Shown here in pieces: positions 12,584 to 19,057 of a stretch of DNA of 26,677 nucleotides (the stretch's first letter is position 1; every line of letters begins with the position of its first letter). Below the pieces are notes generated by a model that searched no databases, was not told the DNA's origin, and was given only the letters and a program-made list of their open reading frames with translations. The DNA is from a virus, in IMG/VR virus record IMGVR_UViG_3300010354_000524, positions 1-26,677 of that record. The stretch is one strand, 5' to 3'. A program made the position numbers and the translations under genes.

Positions 12584-12853
12584 TCAGCCATCGGGCCATG
12601 CCGAGCGGAGACGTTCTTCACGCTCCGAGGGGGTCCAGTTGTGGCGGATCTCGGCACACGCCATCCGGATCTGCTCCGGTGACGGCACGTAAATCGGCGG
12701 GTTCTTGCGGCGTTTGAGCCCAATGGACTCGCACGCCTCGAGGAACTCCGCCTCGTTCATGTCGAGGTCGCTGGCAATCTCGTCATTGAGAACGGCCGGG
12801 TCGTTGTAGAACTTCCGGATGATCGCGGCCTCGCCTTCAGTTACCCAGCCCAT
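12584..12853 (-). CDS. HTH-like small protein, paralogue of 16205 (89 aa)
   Basis: N-terminal two-thirds resemble a helix-turn-helix (EGEAAIIRKFYNDPAVLNDE, then FLEACESIGLKRRKNP). The C terminus carries PSPEQIRMACAEIRHNWTPS followed by EREERL, which matches PSPEEIAERCREIQARW in the 16205-16513 product. I associate this C-terminal motif with small planctomycete and phage proteins, from memory. It likely binds DNA, which is inferred from the fold pattern. GGGAGG precedes the ATG, and it overlaps the methyltransferase gene by 17 nt. Confidence 0.75.
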   Translation of the reverse strand: MGWVTEGEAAIIRKFYNDPAVLNDEIASDLDMNEAEFLEACESIGLKRRKNPPIYVPSPEQIRMACAEIRHNWTPSEREERLRSAWPDG

Positions 12854-13439
12854 CAGGCACCTCCCTCACTGCAAAGAGCCAGCAATGGCCCTGGAGTGCG
12901 GCCGCAGGAATGGGGTGCGACACCCGGTAGACGTTGTAGGCTGGGGGGATTCGCTCGAGCACTTCAGTAAACGTGCCGTGGCACTCGATCAGGTAGCACG
13001 TCACATTGTCGGGATACTCAAGGTCCGACTCACCTCCCTCGATGTCCACCTTCACGAAGTCGCACCACGTGTCGATGCACTTCGGGAGCGTCACGACATC
13101 GACCATGTACCTCTCGGCCACACGACCGTGCCCGAACGGGTGGTCTTCCGACAGGCTCGACTGAGCGATGCCGTCACGCTCGTAGAAGCACTGCCAACCC
13201 TCGGTCGCACCGACGGCTTGCCGAAGGACCCGGATGTTCCTCGCGGATGAGAACCGCGAGGCCAAGCCGGAGACGAGACGCTCGTCTGGCTCGTAGGCGA
13301 CGATGCAGTCGAAGTCGTCTTTCAATAACGCCGACCAGTCGCCCCTGTTTGCACCGACGTCGATCATAGTAGAGCGGTCGGGGCGTGCGAGTTTCCGCAC
13401 CTCCTCGACAAACGGCATCAGCCACGTTTCCTCAATCAT
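12837..13439 (-). CDS. FkbM-family SAM methyltransferase (200 aa)
   Basis: Motif I MIDVGANRGDWSALL (25-39) binds S-adenosylmethionine; the acidic YEPDERL (49-55) follows; FVKVDIEGGESDLE (128-141) is the FkbM-family hallmark. FkbM enzymes usually O-methylate small molecules or sugars. Together with the glycosyltransferase at 8047 it could modify a glycan, but the genes are in different operons. ATG 13439 is chosen over a longer start because AAGGGG is upstream and the overlap with the previous gene is only 8 nt. Confidence 0.87.
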   Translation of the reverse strand: MIEETWLMPFVEEVRKLARPDRSTMIDVGANRGDWSALLKDDFDCIVAYEPDERLVSGLASRFSSARNIRVLRQAVGATEGWQCFYERDGIAQSSLSEDHPFGHGRVAERYMVDVVTLPKCIDTWCDFVKVDIEGGESDLEYPDNVTCYLIECHGTFTEVLERIPPAYNVYRVSHPIPAAALQGHCWLFAVREVPDGLGN

Positions 13440-13845
13440 CGGCGGTGATCCCCTTCTTCTTGGGCTTGATCCAGAAGATTTGCTCACCTCGCTCGTCATC
13501 CCACGCCGACTCGATCAGGTCGGCCGCGGCCAACTTCGACAAGCAGACGCCGAGGAAGGCCGACGACACGTCCTCGACCAGGATGGGGTACGATTCGGCG
13601 AGCATGAACGGCAACCCCGTCTCCTCGTCGACACCGTCGACGTACTCATCGAGGATGGCTTTCATCTGCTCGATCGGCAAGTACTTCTCGAGCGACTCCT
13701 CGTCGACTGCATCCTTGGCGATCGTCAGGCTGACGGCACCGCGGAGAGAGAACAGGAAGAGGTCGACGTCCTCGATGAGCATGATCTCTACGTCCTCGTC
13801 CTCGAAGTCGTCGTCGTCATCGTCCCAGTCTTCGTTCACACCCAT
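13432..13845 (-). CDS. Acidic hypothetical protein (137 aa)
   Basis: Very acidic start (MGVNEDWDDDDDDFEDEDVE), then a helical body (DEESLEKYLPIEQMKAILDE, then SAFLGVCLSKLAAADLIESA) and a basic end (FWIKPKKKGITADD). The family is not recognised. The acidic N terminus could mimic DNA or mediate protein contacts. GGAG lies 8 nt before the ATG, which overlaps the stop of the exonuclease gene, so it may act with that nuclease. That last point is inference from coupling only. Confidence 0.78.
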   Translation of the reverse strand: MGVNEDWDDDDDDFEDEDVEIMLIEDVDLFLFSLRGAVSLTIAKDAVDEESLEKYLPIEQMKAILDEYVDGVDEETGLPFMLAESYPILVEDVSSAFLGVCLSKLAAADLIESAWDDERGEQIFWIKPKKKGITADD

Positions 13846-14660
13846 GATGGGAACTCCATTTCTTCGCGGTCCTGGTCTTCGTCCAAGAAGTTGCCCGTCT
13901 CGCGGGCCTCACGCATCCAGTCGAGGGTGTAGAGGATCTCTTCTCGAGCCTGGTCGGTTCGATACTTCGGGAAGGTGCGAACCTTCGTCTGGAACGGTGG
14001 CACCGTCTGGACGAACACGAACGGCATCTCGCTCGCATCGCCGTGGGGGACGCCGGCCACGCTGGCGGCCATCGTGTACCAGGCTGCCTGCCAGATGTAG
14101 CCGAGGTCGACACACTTCTTCGGCAGGGACTTCCAGTCGGACGACGAGGACTTCAAGTCCCAGATGCCCCACGGAGCCTCGCCGTCGAAGCGAGCCTTGA
14201 GTTGGTGGCCTTCCTCAGTGGTCCACCAGGTTGACCGCTGGCACTGAGTCGTCGACTCAACGATCTCTCGGGCGGACCGGTTCGACATCATGGACTCCTC
14301 CATCCGCATGAACAACTCGTAGTCGTCAACGGAGGACTGCACCATGCCGCGGCTCTCAATGTCGGCGAGCCAGTCGGTGTACGTCTTGCCGCGTCGCTGG
14401 CCGTTGGAGGTGAGAACCTCAGCCGGAGGGATGGCGAGTTGTTGGTCGAACGACAGACCGTCCATGATCCGTCGCTCGACCAACTCGTCGAACTTGCTGC
14501 CGATGACGGTGGCAGCCGAACCCTTGAAGAACCGTATGCCTCGCAGCATGAGACCGTAGGCTTGCGGGCCGTAACGGAACGCCATGTTAGCGGTGGAGCG
14601 GCTGATGTAGCCGTCGTCGCTGTGGTAGACGTCGTTCAGCGTGTCTAGTGTAGTTCTCAT
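13836..14660 (-). CDS. PD-(D/E)XK exonuclease, RecE/DUF3799-like (274 aa)
   Basis: Motifs appear in the order expected for Cas4/RecB/RecE-type nucleases: GSKFDELVERR (54-64), KARFDG (155-160), IWDLKSS (166-172, catalytic D-x-K) and YIWQAAWYTMAA (188-199, the Q-x3-Y motif). It probably resects dsDNA for single-strand annealing recombination; no annealing protein is recognised beside it. AAGGAG precedes the ATG, and a promoter (TTGTTG, 17 bp, TACGAT) lies just upstream, so it may start a sub-operon. It overlaps the acidic protein gene. Confidence 0.85.
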   Translation of the reverse strand: MRTTLDTLNDVYHSDDGYISRSTANMAFRYGPQAYGLMLRGIRFFKGSAATVIGSKFDELVERRIMDGLSFDQQLAIPPAEVLTSNGQRRGKTYTDWLADIESRGMVQSSVDDYELFMRMEESMMSNRSAREIVESTTQCQRSTWWTTEEGHQLKARFDGEAPWGIWDLKSSSSDWKSLPKKCVDLGYIWQAAWYTMAASVAGVPHGDASEMPFVFVQTVPPFQTKVRTFPKYRTDQAREEILYTLDWMREARETGNFLDEDQDREEMEFPSWV

Positions 14661-14686
14661 TGAGGCGGTTCTCCTTGGGTTCCAGG

Positions 14687-14715
14687 ATCGTACCCCAAGG
14701 ATGACGCTTCAACAA
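14687..14715 (-). promoter_or_regulatory. Possible internal leftward promoter
   Basis: On the minus strand TTGTTG (14715-14710), 17-bp spacer, TACGAT (14692-14687), ending 26 bp before the start of the exonuclease gene. It would allow separate expression of 14660-8875. The -35 is imperfect. Confidence 0.45.
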
Positions 14716-14716
14716 A

Positions 14717-14803
14717 CTATTTTTCAGTCGCCGCCGCCGTGGAGACGAAGTAGTAGGCGACGCACAGTTCGATAGCGTAGACAGTCATGACGCACGTGAT
14801 CAT
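14717..14803 (-). CDS. Tiny membrane peptide gene (28 aa)
   Basis: Encodes a 28-aa hydrophobic peptide starting MITCVMTVYAIELCVAYYFV and ending STAAATEK. AAGGTG lies 7 nt upstream of the ATG. It follows the 14832 peptide gene by 28 bp in an otherwise empty ~250-bp interval. A single membrane span is likely. Function unknown. Confidence 0.5.
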   Translation of the reverse strand: MITCVMTVYAIELCVAYYFVSTAAATEK

Positions 14804-14831
14804 CGGTTACACCTTCTGGTTCGTGGGGTAG

Positions 14832-14912
14832 TCAGTCGTCGAAGCAACTCCGACAGCAACGGGTGCAGTAGAGGACGCAAAGGAAGATAAAGAAGAGCGT
14901 GAGGCCGGTCAT
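14832..14912 (-). CDS. Tiny Cys-rich membrane peptide gene (26 aa)
   Basis: Encodes MTGLTLFFIFLCVLYC followed by TRCCRSCFDD: a hydrophobic span and a short tail with four cysteines. GGAG lies 6 nt upstream of the ATG, which overlaps the end of the VRR nuclease gene. The span-plus-Cys-tail layout suggests a membrane-inserted, possibly palmitoylation-like or disulfide-linked peptide. That is speculative. Confidence 0.5.
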   Translation of the reverse strand: MTGLTLFFIFLCVLYCTRCCRSCFDD

Positions 14913-14913
14913 G

Positions 14914-15228
14914 TCAGTCTCCGTGAAGGGCAGCGTTGGTGGGGCAGTTGTCAGACACGAACTCCATCGCCTCCTCGGGCGATCGGACTGTTGCAATCAA
15001 CGCACCGTACCGTCGCATCTGAAGGTGCCGGTGCTCCTGGATCTTGCTGAGGCTCCCAGTGGGAGTCTTGATCTCGAGCCACACGGTGACACCGCCTCGC
15101 ATGACGATGAGATCCGGGACACCGCTGATCGTGAAGCCGCTCGCATGGAACTTGATGCAGAAGCATCCCATGTCCTCGAGGGCTGCGACGATCTTCTTCG
15201 TGAGCAGTGTTTCCGGGTTGGTCGCCAT
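14914..15228 (-). CDS. VRR-NUC domain nuclease (104 aa)
   Basis: Standalone VRR-NUC (PD-(D/E)XK superfamily). GVPDLIVMRGG (36-46) supplies the catalytic Asp39, VWLEIKTPTG (49-58) the E-x-K at 52-54, and SKIQEHRHLQMRRYG the Q-x(n)-Y-like helix. The length is typical for phage VRR-NUC proteins, which cleave branched DNA such as Holliday junctions or flaps. A weak GGTCGG precedes the ATG. It lies beside a second PD-(D/E)XK protein, suggesting a junction-processing module within the replication operon. Confidence 0.9.
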   Translation of the reverse strand: MATNPETLLTKKIVAALEDMGCFCIKFHASGFTISGVPDLIVMRGGVTVWLEIKTPTGSLSKIQEHRHLQMRRYGALIATVRSPEEAMEFVSDNCPTNAALHGD

Positions 15229-15246
15229 GCCGACCAGTGTACCACG

Positions 15247-15732
15247 TCACACAATCCTCCGAGCGATCCGTTCTTTCACCTCGTGCCGCAGTTCGGCGAG
15301 ACGCTGGTTCAGCACACGCATCGCCTCGTAGCGTTCCAGGTCGTCGTCCCCCTCGTCGAAGGCACGGGCGATCGCGTCGGCCAGGAGCCGATCCCGGCAC
15401 TGCTCGCCGAATGGGAGCCCGAGTTTGCAGCACTCCCATGGCAACTCTGTGTGCTGCCCGCGGGACCGGTAGCAGGCCAGGTTCACTTGCTCCGGGGCGG
15501 ACAGCACATGCCAGATGTCGGTCGGCCGGTGTAGCACCGCGAGCGGTATCCACTTGATGGGGCGTACCTGATTCACTTGGTTGCCGCTGGCGGACTTGAT
15601 CTCGACGTACCTGTCGCGGCCGCCGTGGTACATGACCACGTCGCCGGCCGAGGCGTCGGTTGAATACCACGAGCCGTGGACCGCTGCCACGAACCGCTCC
15701 TCGGCGTAGTCGCCGCTGTGTCGGATGCTCAT
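15247..15732 (-). CDS. PD-(D/E)XK nuclease-like protein (161 aa)
   Basis: The N-terminal half has a restriction-endonuclease-like core: a helix with DYAEERFVAAV, then SAGDVVMYHGG (catalytic Asp31) and YVEIKSASGN (E-x-K 44-46), followed by strands (KWIPLAVLHRPTDIWHVL). The C-terminal half is helical and charged (DDDLERYEAMRVLNQRLAEL) and may mediate oligomerisation. This could be a Holliday-junction resolvase-like or archaeo-eukaryotic-type nuclease. GGGAGGAG precedes the ATG, and the start overlaps the upstream stop (ATGA). Confidence 0.72.
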   Translation of the reverse strand: MSIRHSGDYAEERFVAAVHGSWYSTDASAGDVVMYHGGRDRYVEIKSASGNQVNQVRPIKWIPLAVLHRPTDIWHVLSAPEQVNLACYRSRGQHTELPWECCKLGLPFGEQCRDRLLADAIARAFDEGDDDLERYEAMRVLNQRLAELRHEVKERIARRIV

Positions 15733-16205
15733 CGCTCCTCCCTGTAGTAGACGGTGGCCGAGCCTGGGATGTTGTTGCGGCCGTTCGTCAGGCGGATCAT
15801 GCCGCTGTCATAGGTCGAGCGGAACTCGACCAGGTTGCCGTTGGGGAGCACGCCGGCGACCCAGCCCGACCCCTTGTCGACGACTTTGACGTCGCCCCAC
15901 CCCTCGAACTCCACGCGGCCGTCCTGGTGAAACATGATGTACTCATGCTGCCCGTACGCCTTGTAGCGACCGTAGAGCGGAGGGGCTCCGTCGATCAACT
16001 GGTCCATCCCACGAGTCGACAAACGCATCGCCTGGAGGAGCCGGCCGGATGCCATGATCTGGTCGTTGCTCCCACGCTGCATGTCGGCCTCCAACCTCCG
16101 CTCGAGACGCTGGTAGTCTTTCTTGGCGTCGGGAGAGAGGTCGTCGAACGGTGCGAACGTAGGGAACGTGGCGAGTGAGGCGAGGAAAATGATAGCGGCG
16201 TTCAT
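15729..16205 (-). CDS. Exported hypothetical protein (158 aa)
   Basis: Signal peptide MNAAIIFLASLATFPTFAPF, then a helical region (DAKKDYQRLERRLEADMQRG) and a beta-rich C-terminal domain (HEYIMFHQDGRVEFEGWGDV, then VYYREER). It is the only clearly secreted protein within the nuclease/helicase part of the operon. The ATG shares a base with the upstream stop (TGATG). Family unknown; an extracytoplasmic role is inferred from the signal sequence. Confidence 0.73.
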   Translation of the reverse strand: MNAAIIFLASLATFPTFAPFDDLSPDAKKDYQRLERRLEADMQRGSNDQIMASGRLLQAMRLSTRGMDQLIDGAPPLYGRYKAYGQHEYIMFHQDGRVEFEGWGDVKVVDKGSGWVAGVLPNGNLVEFRSTYDSGMIRLTNGRNNIPGSATVYYREER

Positions 16206-16513
16206 CAGCGTGGCTCCATGAAGGTGTGAAGGCGAGGGGCGACACCGGCTCGGTCGTTGCGTTCTTCGTCAGTCCAGCGGGCCTGGATCTCACGGCAACG
16301 CTCGGCGATCTCTTCAGGCGACGGGTCATCGGGGCGGCGGCCAGTGTTGCAGCCCATGCGAGCCGTGGGCAGGCCGAGCCTCTTGGCGGCCGAGCGAGCC
16401 TTGCTGAACGAGCAGGCGAGCCGCTTGCACACTTCGTCGTTGCAGAGCGAGGTGTCCATCCACAGTGCAATCAGGTGGCCGGCGTCGAGTTCGGCCAGGT
16501 TGTTCTTCTTCAT
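16205..16513 (-). CDS. HTH-like small protein, paralogue of 12584 (102 aa)
   Basis: Residues 10-52 resemble a homeodomain-like helix-turn-helix (LIALWMDTSLCNDEVCKRLA, then FSKARSAAKRLGLP). Residues 63-90 carry PSPEEIAERCREIQARWTDE and ERNDR, shared with the 12584-12853 product. Probably a small DNA-binding regulator or accessory protein. AAGGAG lies upstream, and the start overlaps the previous stop (ATGA). Confidence 0.76.
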   Translation of the reverse strand: MKKNNLAELDAGHLIALWMDTSLCNDEVCKRLACSFSKARSAAKRLGLPTARMGCNTGRRPDDPSPEEIAERCREIQARWTDEERNDRAGVAPRLHTFMEPR

Positions 16514-16989
16514 CGGTCAGTCTCCTTGAGGTAACGAGCACATGCTTCGCGGGCTGACGGCGACTTGCCGTTCTCCGCACACCAGGAAATGTAGTCCTTG
16601 CCGCCGGGCAAGTCAAGTACCATCGCTACGGTTTTTCCACGGAACACGCCGTCGCGGAACTTGTAGTCCCCGCCGGTGGGCTCGGGAAGGATCGACGGGT
16701 CGGAGTGCCGCCACGTTGCGAGGCCGCAATCGACGCACTCGCACCGCATGGCATCCACGGGCTTCGAGCCCCACACGAGCACCTTCATGGCACGGTGGGT
16801 GATGTCAAAGAAGTCGAAGTCGCAGCCTGGACACGTGTGGCCTGGGACCTTGACGGCGTCGACGACCGTCGGGTCGGGCAGGATCGGCCGGGTGTCCACG
16901 GGCTTCGGCGGCTTCGGTTCGGCCTTCGTGCGGGCTCGTGATTTCTTGGACCGCTTGTCGTCGACAGGGTCGTGCCACAGTTTCGCCAT
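16510..16989 (-). CDS. Zinc-ribbon protein with ExoX-C-like domain (159 aa)
   Basis: A basic N terminus (DDKRSKKSRARTKAEPKPPK) is followed by a zinc ribbon (TCPGCDFDF at 52-60 and ECVDCG at 84-89). The C-terminal domain (YKFRDGVFRGKTVAMVL, then DYISWCAEN) resembles the ExoX-like C-terminal DNA-binding domain, whose pattern is F-G-K-x-K-G-K-T then Y-hh-W. No exonuclease DEDD domain is present. It probably targets DNA or RNA and may assist the adjacent helicase. ATG 16989 lies 1 nt past the helicase stop, with AAGGAG 10 nt upstream. Confidence 0.72.
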   Translation of the reverse strand: MAKLWHDPVDDKRSKKSRARTKAEPKPPKPVDTRPILPDPTVVDAVKVPGHTCPGCDFDFFDITHRAMKVLVWGSKPVDAMRCECVDCGLATWRHSDPSILPEPTGGDYKFRDGVFRGKTVAMVLDLPGGKDYISWCAENGKSPSAREACARYLKETDR

Positions 16990-16990
16990 C

Positions 16991-18595
16991 TCAGAAGTAC
17001 TCCTTTCCGTTGTGGACCGTCTTCCCGTTCCTGGCCAGCACGAGGTTCGTCTTCGCCCGAGACATCGCCACGTAGGCAATGCGGGCCTCCTCGTCGCGGG
17101 CATCTCGGTGGTCGGGCGTGTTGTACGAGGTGGCCTTTGTGATCAGGGCCGAGGACTCGGTGTTGACGAACACGTTGTCGGCCTCCATGCCCTTCGCACC
17201 GTGGATTGTGGACACTTGGACGCGTGCGAAGGAAGCGTACTCGGCCCCGTACTTCTTCCGGGTGTCGTTCCACCGCTGGAAGCCCGGAGTGTCGTCGAGC
17301 AACTCCTCCCACCGGCCGCCGCGGATAGCCTCGCAGCCACGCTCCGACACGCCAGCCTGCTCGAGCCACTGCGGGTGGATCAGGTCGAGGTGGTCGAAGT
17401 CCCCGTTGGCCCATCGCTTCCTCGAGTCACGCTTCAGCACCTTCCGCTGGGGCATGCTCTCGATCGCTCGCTTGAAGAGGTCGCCCTCGACAGGCTTTCC
17501 GTTGGACAGTTGGTGGATTGCGTAGAAGGCATCGCGGCGGGATTGCAGCGGCGTCTCCTTGCGAGCGTCGGTCCAGGGGATCGAGGCCGCGTCGAGAGCC
17601 TTGATGATCGTCCGCAGCCCCTCGTCGGTGCGGGCCAAGGCGAGGCAGGACCCCTCGAGTTTCGCGAACTCGGGGATGCCCTGTTGGATCGACAGTGCCC
17701 GGCGGACGGTGCCACCCTCGTCGGCAGGGGCCACGTGGTGGTCTACCCAATCGGAGGTGCTGTGGAGAGGCCGGAGAGCACGCTCCCAGACAGCCCGACG
17801 GCACCGCCACGACTTCGGGAGAACAGTCTCTTCGGTCACGCCCTCCCAGTCCCGAAAGAACTTCGGTGACGAGCCGACCCACCCGAAAATACTCTGGTTC
17901 CAGTCCCCGGCCACGATCACCCGCGGGACGCCCTCTTGGAGCCTCTGTTGCACCCGGTAGACCAGGGCCGAGGCATCCTGGGCCTCGTCGACGATCACCA
18001 TCTTCAGGCCGCGTGGTGGCTCCCCATGGGCGAAGGCTTTCTGCCACGTGCCGTCCCGGTTCCAGGTGATGCCGGCGAACTTACCCAGGATGTCGGTGTG
18101 GTCGAGGAGCCCCCCCCGCTGCTTGGCGAGTTCGTACTGCTCGACCACGTAGCCGGCCATCGTCCGCAGACGCTCGCCGACAGGCATGAGGACCTTCTTC
18201 ATCATGTGCCTGAAGGGGACGTTGGCCGACCTCGCAGCCGCCCAGGCACCGATCACGGCGTCGAGCCCCGGCTCCTTCGTCACGAGGCCGACACCGACCT
18301 GCTTGAGCATCAGGTCCCGGATGCCGATCTCGTCGAGCGGGGCGAACGTCTTGTCGGACTGGATCGCCCTCCAAGCCATCGAGTGGGCGGTGCGAAAGTA
18401 TCCCCGACGCTCCAGCCACCAGGCATTGACGCCGAGGTGCGGGGCGGCCCGCTTGCAGAGGATCGCCCTGGCGGCCCTCGTGAACGAGGTCACCGCGATC
18501 TCCTCAGGCCCGAGGCCCGAGGTCGCGATCCGGTCGATGATGGCCGTGGTCTTGCCGGCTCCGGCGTACCCGATGATTCGCTCAATGCGTTGCAT
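16991..18595 (-). CDS. UvrD/Rep-like SF1 DNA helicase (534 aa)
   Basis: All SF1A motifs are visible in order: Walker A GYAGAGKTT (9-17), motif Ia VTSFTRAA (35-42), DEAQD (203-207), motif III GDWNQSIFGW (230-239), motif IV SWRCRR (262-267), motif V STIHGAKGMEAD (near 462-473) and motif VI YVAMSRAKT (near 508-516). It is an ATP-driven 3'-5' translocase, shorter than cellular UvrD (~720 aa) but normal for phage versions. It likely unwinds DNA in replication or recombination with the downstream nucleases. The start overlaps the stop of a 56-aa leader gene (TAATG). Confidence 0.94.
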   Translation of the reverse strand: MQRIERIIGYAGAGKTTAIIDRIATSGLGPEEIAVTSFTRAARAILCKRAAPHLGVNAWWLERRGYFRTAHSMAWRAIQSDKTFAPLDEIGIRDLMLKQVGVGLVTKEPGLDAVIGAWAAARSANVPFRHMMKKVLMPVGERLRTMAGYVVEQYELAKQRGGLLDHTDILGKFAGITWNRDGTWQKAFAHGEPPRGLKMVIVDEAQDASALVYRVQQRLQEGVPRVIVAGDWNQSIFGWVGSSPKFFRDWEGVTEETVLPKSWRCRRAVWERALRPLHSTSDWVDHHVAPADEGGTVRRALSIQQGIPEFAKLEGSCLALARTDEGLRTIIKALDAASIPWTDARKETPLQSRRDAFYAIHQLSNGKPVEGDLFKRAIESMPQRKVLKRDSRKRWANGDFDHLDLIHPQWLEQAGVSERGCEAIRGGRWEELLDDTPGFQRWNDTRKKYGAEYASFARVQVSTIHGAKGMEADNVFVNTESSALITKATSYNTPDHRDARDEEARIAYVAMSRAKTNLVLARNGKTVHNGKEYF

Positions 18596-18765
18596 TAGAA
18601 GGGCACCTCCACATTCTCGAGCCGACGACGCAGTGCGACCAGGTCCGGGGCGGCCTCGTCGACCGGCATCCCGTACTCCTGCATCGACTCGATGTCCTCG
18701 AGCAATGCCGACACGCTCAAGAGCAGCAACCGCAGTTCAGTATCGTCCAGACTGATCGTTTTCAT
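18595..18765 (-). CDS. Small helical protein, first gene of the leftward operon (56 aa)
   Basis: A 56-aa peptide (MKTISLDDTELRLLLLSVSA, then LLEDIESMQEYGMPVDEA), acidic and leucine-rich. CTGGAG lies 8 nt upstream of the ATG, and the stop overlaps the helicase ATG, so helicase translation is likely coupled to it. A promoter lies just upstream (18790-18818). Being first in the operon and next to the repeat-rich control region, it could be a regulatory or helicase-partner peptide; this is inference. Confidence 0.68.
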   Translation of the reverse strand: MKTISLDDTELRLLLLSVSALLEDIESMQEYGMPVDEAAPDLVALRRRLENVEVPF

Positions 18766-18789
18766 GAGAAAGTCTCCAGGGGTTGGCCA

Positions 18790-18818
18790 AGCATACCAAC
18801 GACCGCCCGAGAAGGCAA
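18790..18818 (-). promoter_or_regulatory. Leftward promoter with repeat core in its spacer
   Basis: Minus strand: TTGCCT (18818-18813), 17-bp spacer, TATGCT (18795-18790). The spacer contains GGTCGTTGG (18804-18796), matching the GGTCGTTG core of the tandem repeats on the opposite strand in the same interval. A protein bound to that core would block or modulate this promoter. Confidence 0.65.
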
Positions 18819-18827
18819 GCGGATTTT

Positions 18828-18897
18828 TGTGGTCGTTGTCTCTTATGGATTGTGGTCGTTGTCTCTTATGGATTGTGGTCGTTGTCTATAAGGGAGA
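18828..18897 (+). repeat. Tandem 23-bp repeats (iteron-like)
   Basis: Two exact, directly adjacent 23-bp units (18828-18850, 18851-18873) beginning TGTGGTCGTTGTCT, followed by a third diverged unit (from 18874) that shares the first 14 bases and then reads ATAAGGGAGA. The third unit doubles as the left arm of a 21-bp inverted repeat. Tandem units without spacers and an adjacent A-rich tract fit replication iterons or a multi-site operator. Confidence 0.9.
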
Positions 18898-19035
18898 TCC
18901 GTGGAGGAGAGAAAAAGAAAAAAAATATTTACTGGAGTACATATGGAGTACATATGGAGATTGGTTGGGTCACACGCGAGAGGCACCTCTTTTTACTTTT
19001 CAGTCCTTTCCGGTTCTCCCTTATAGACAACGACC
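18877..19035. repeat. Perfect 21-bp inverted repeat flanking an A/T-rich tract
   Basis: Left arm 18877-18897 (begins GGTCGTTGTCTATAAG) and right arm 19015-19035 are exact reverse complements. Between them lie a purine/A-rich stretch (18903-18930, with AAAAAGAAAAAAAATATTTA) and a tandem direct repeat of GGAGTACATAT (near 18934-18955). The right arm sits about 23 bp before the SNF2-like helicase start and overlaps its likely promoter region. Confidence 0.9.
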
Positions 19036-19057
19036 GGTGACAGGTACACTCGTTCTC

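Larger units (their letters stand above)
18796..19035. other. Candidate replication origin and/or divergent operator region
   Basis: The 18766-19057 interval is the only sizeable divergent intergenic region in the window. It combines five copies of a GGTCGTTG core (three tandem, one inverted, one inside the leftward promoter), a locally A/T-rich tract in GC-rich DNA, and replication helicases starting on both sides. Iterons plus an unwinding-prone tract are classic origin features, while the promoter overlaps fit a repressor-controlled switch. Both readings are inference. Confidence 0.55.

Noticed and set aside
16676-17869. Long plus-strand open frame (397 codons) opposite the UvrD-like helicase
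   Set aside because: It lies antisense to a helicase with all motifs intact, has no recognisable domain, and is a normal by-product of GC-rich coding DNA.
18828-18897. Possible CRISPR array
   Set aside because: The 23-bp units are directly adjacent with no spacers, only two are exact, and no cas genes are present.
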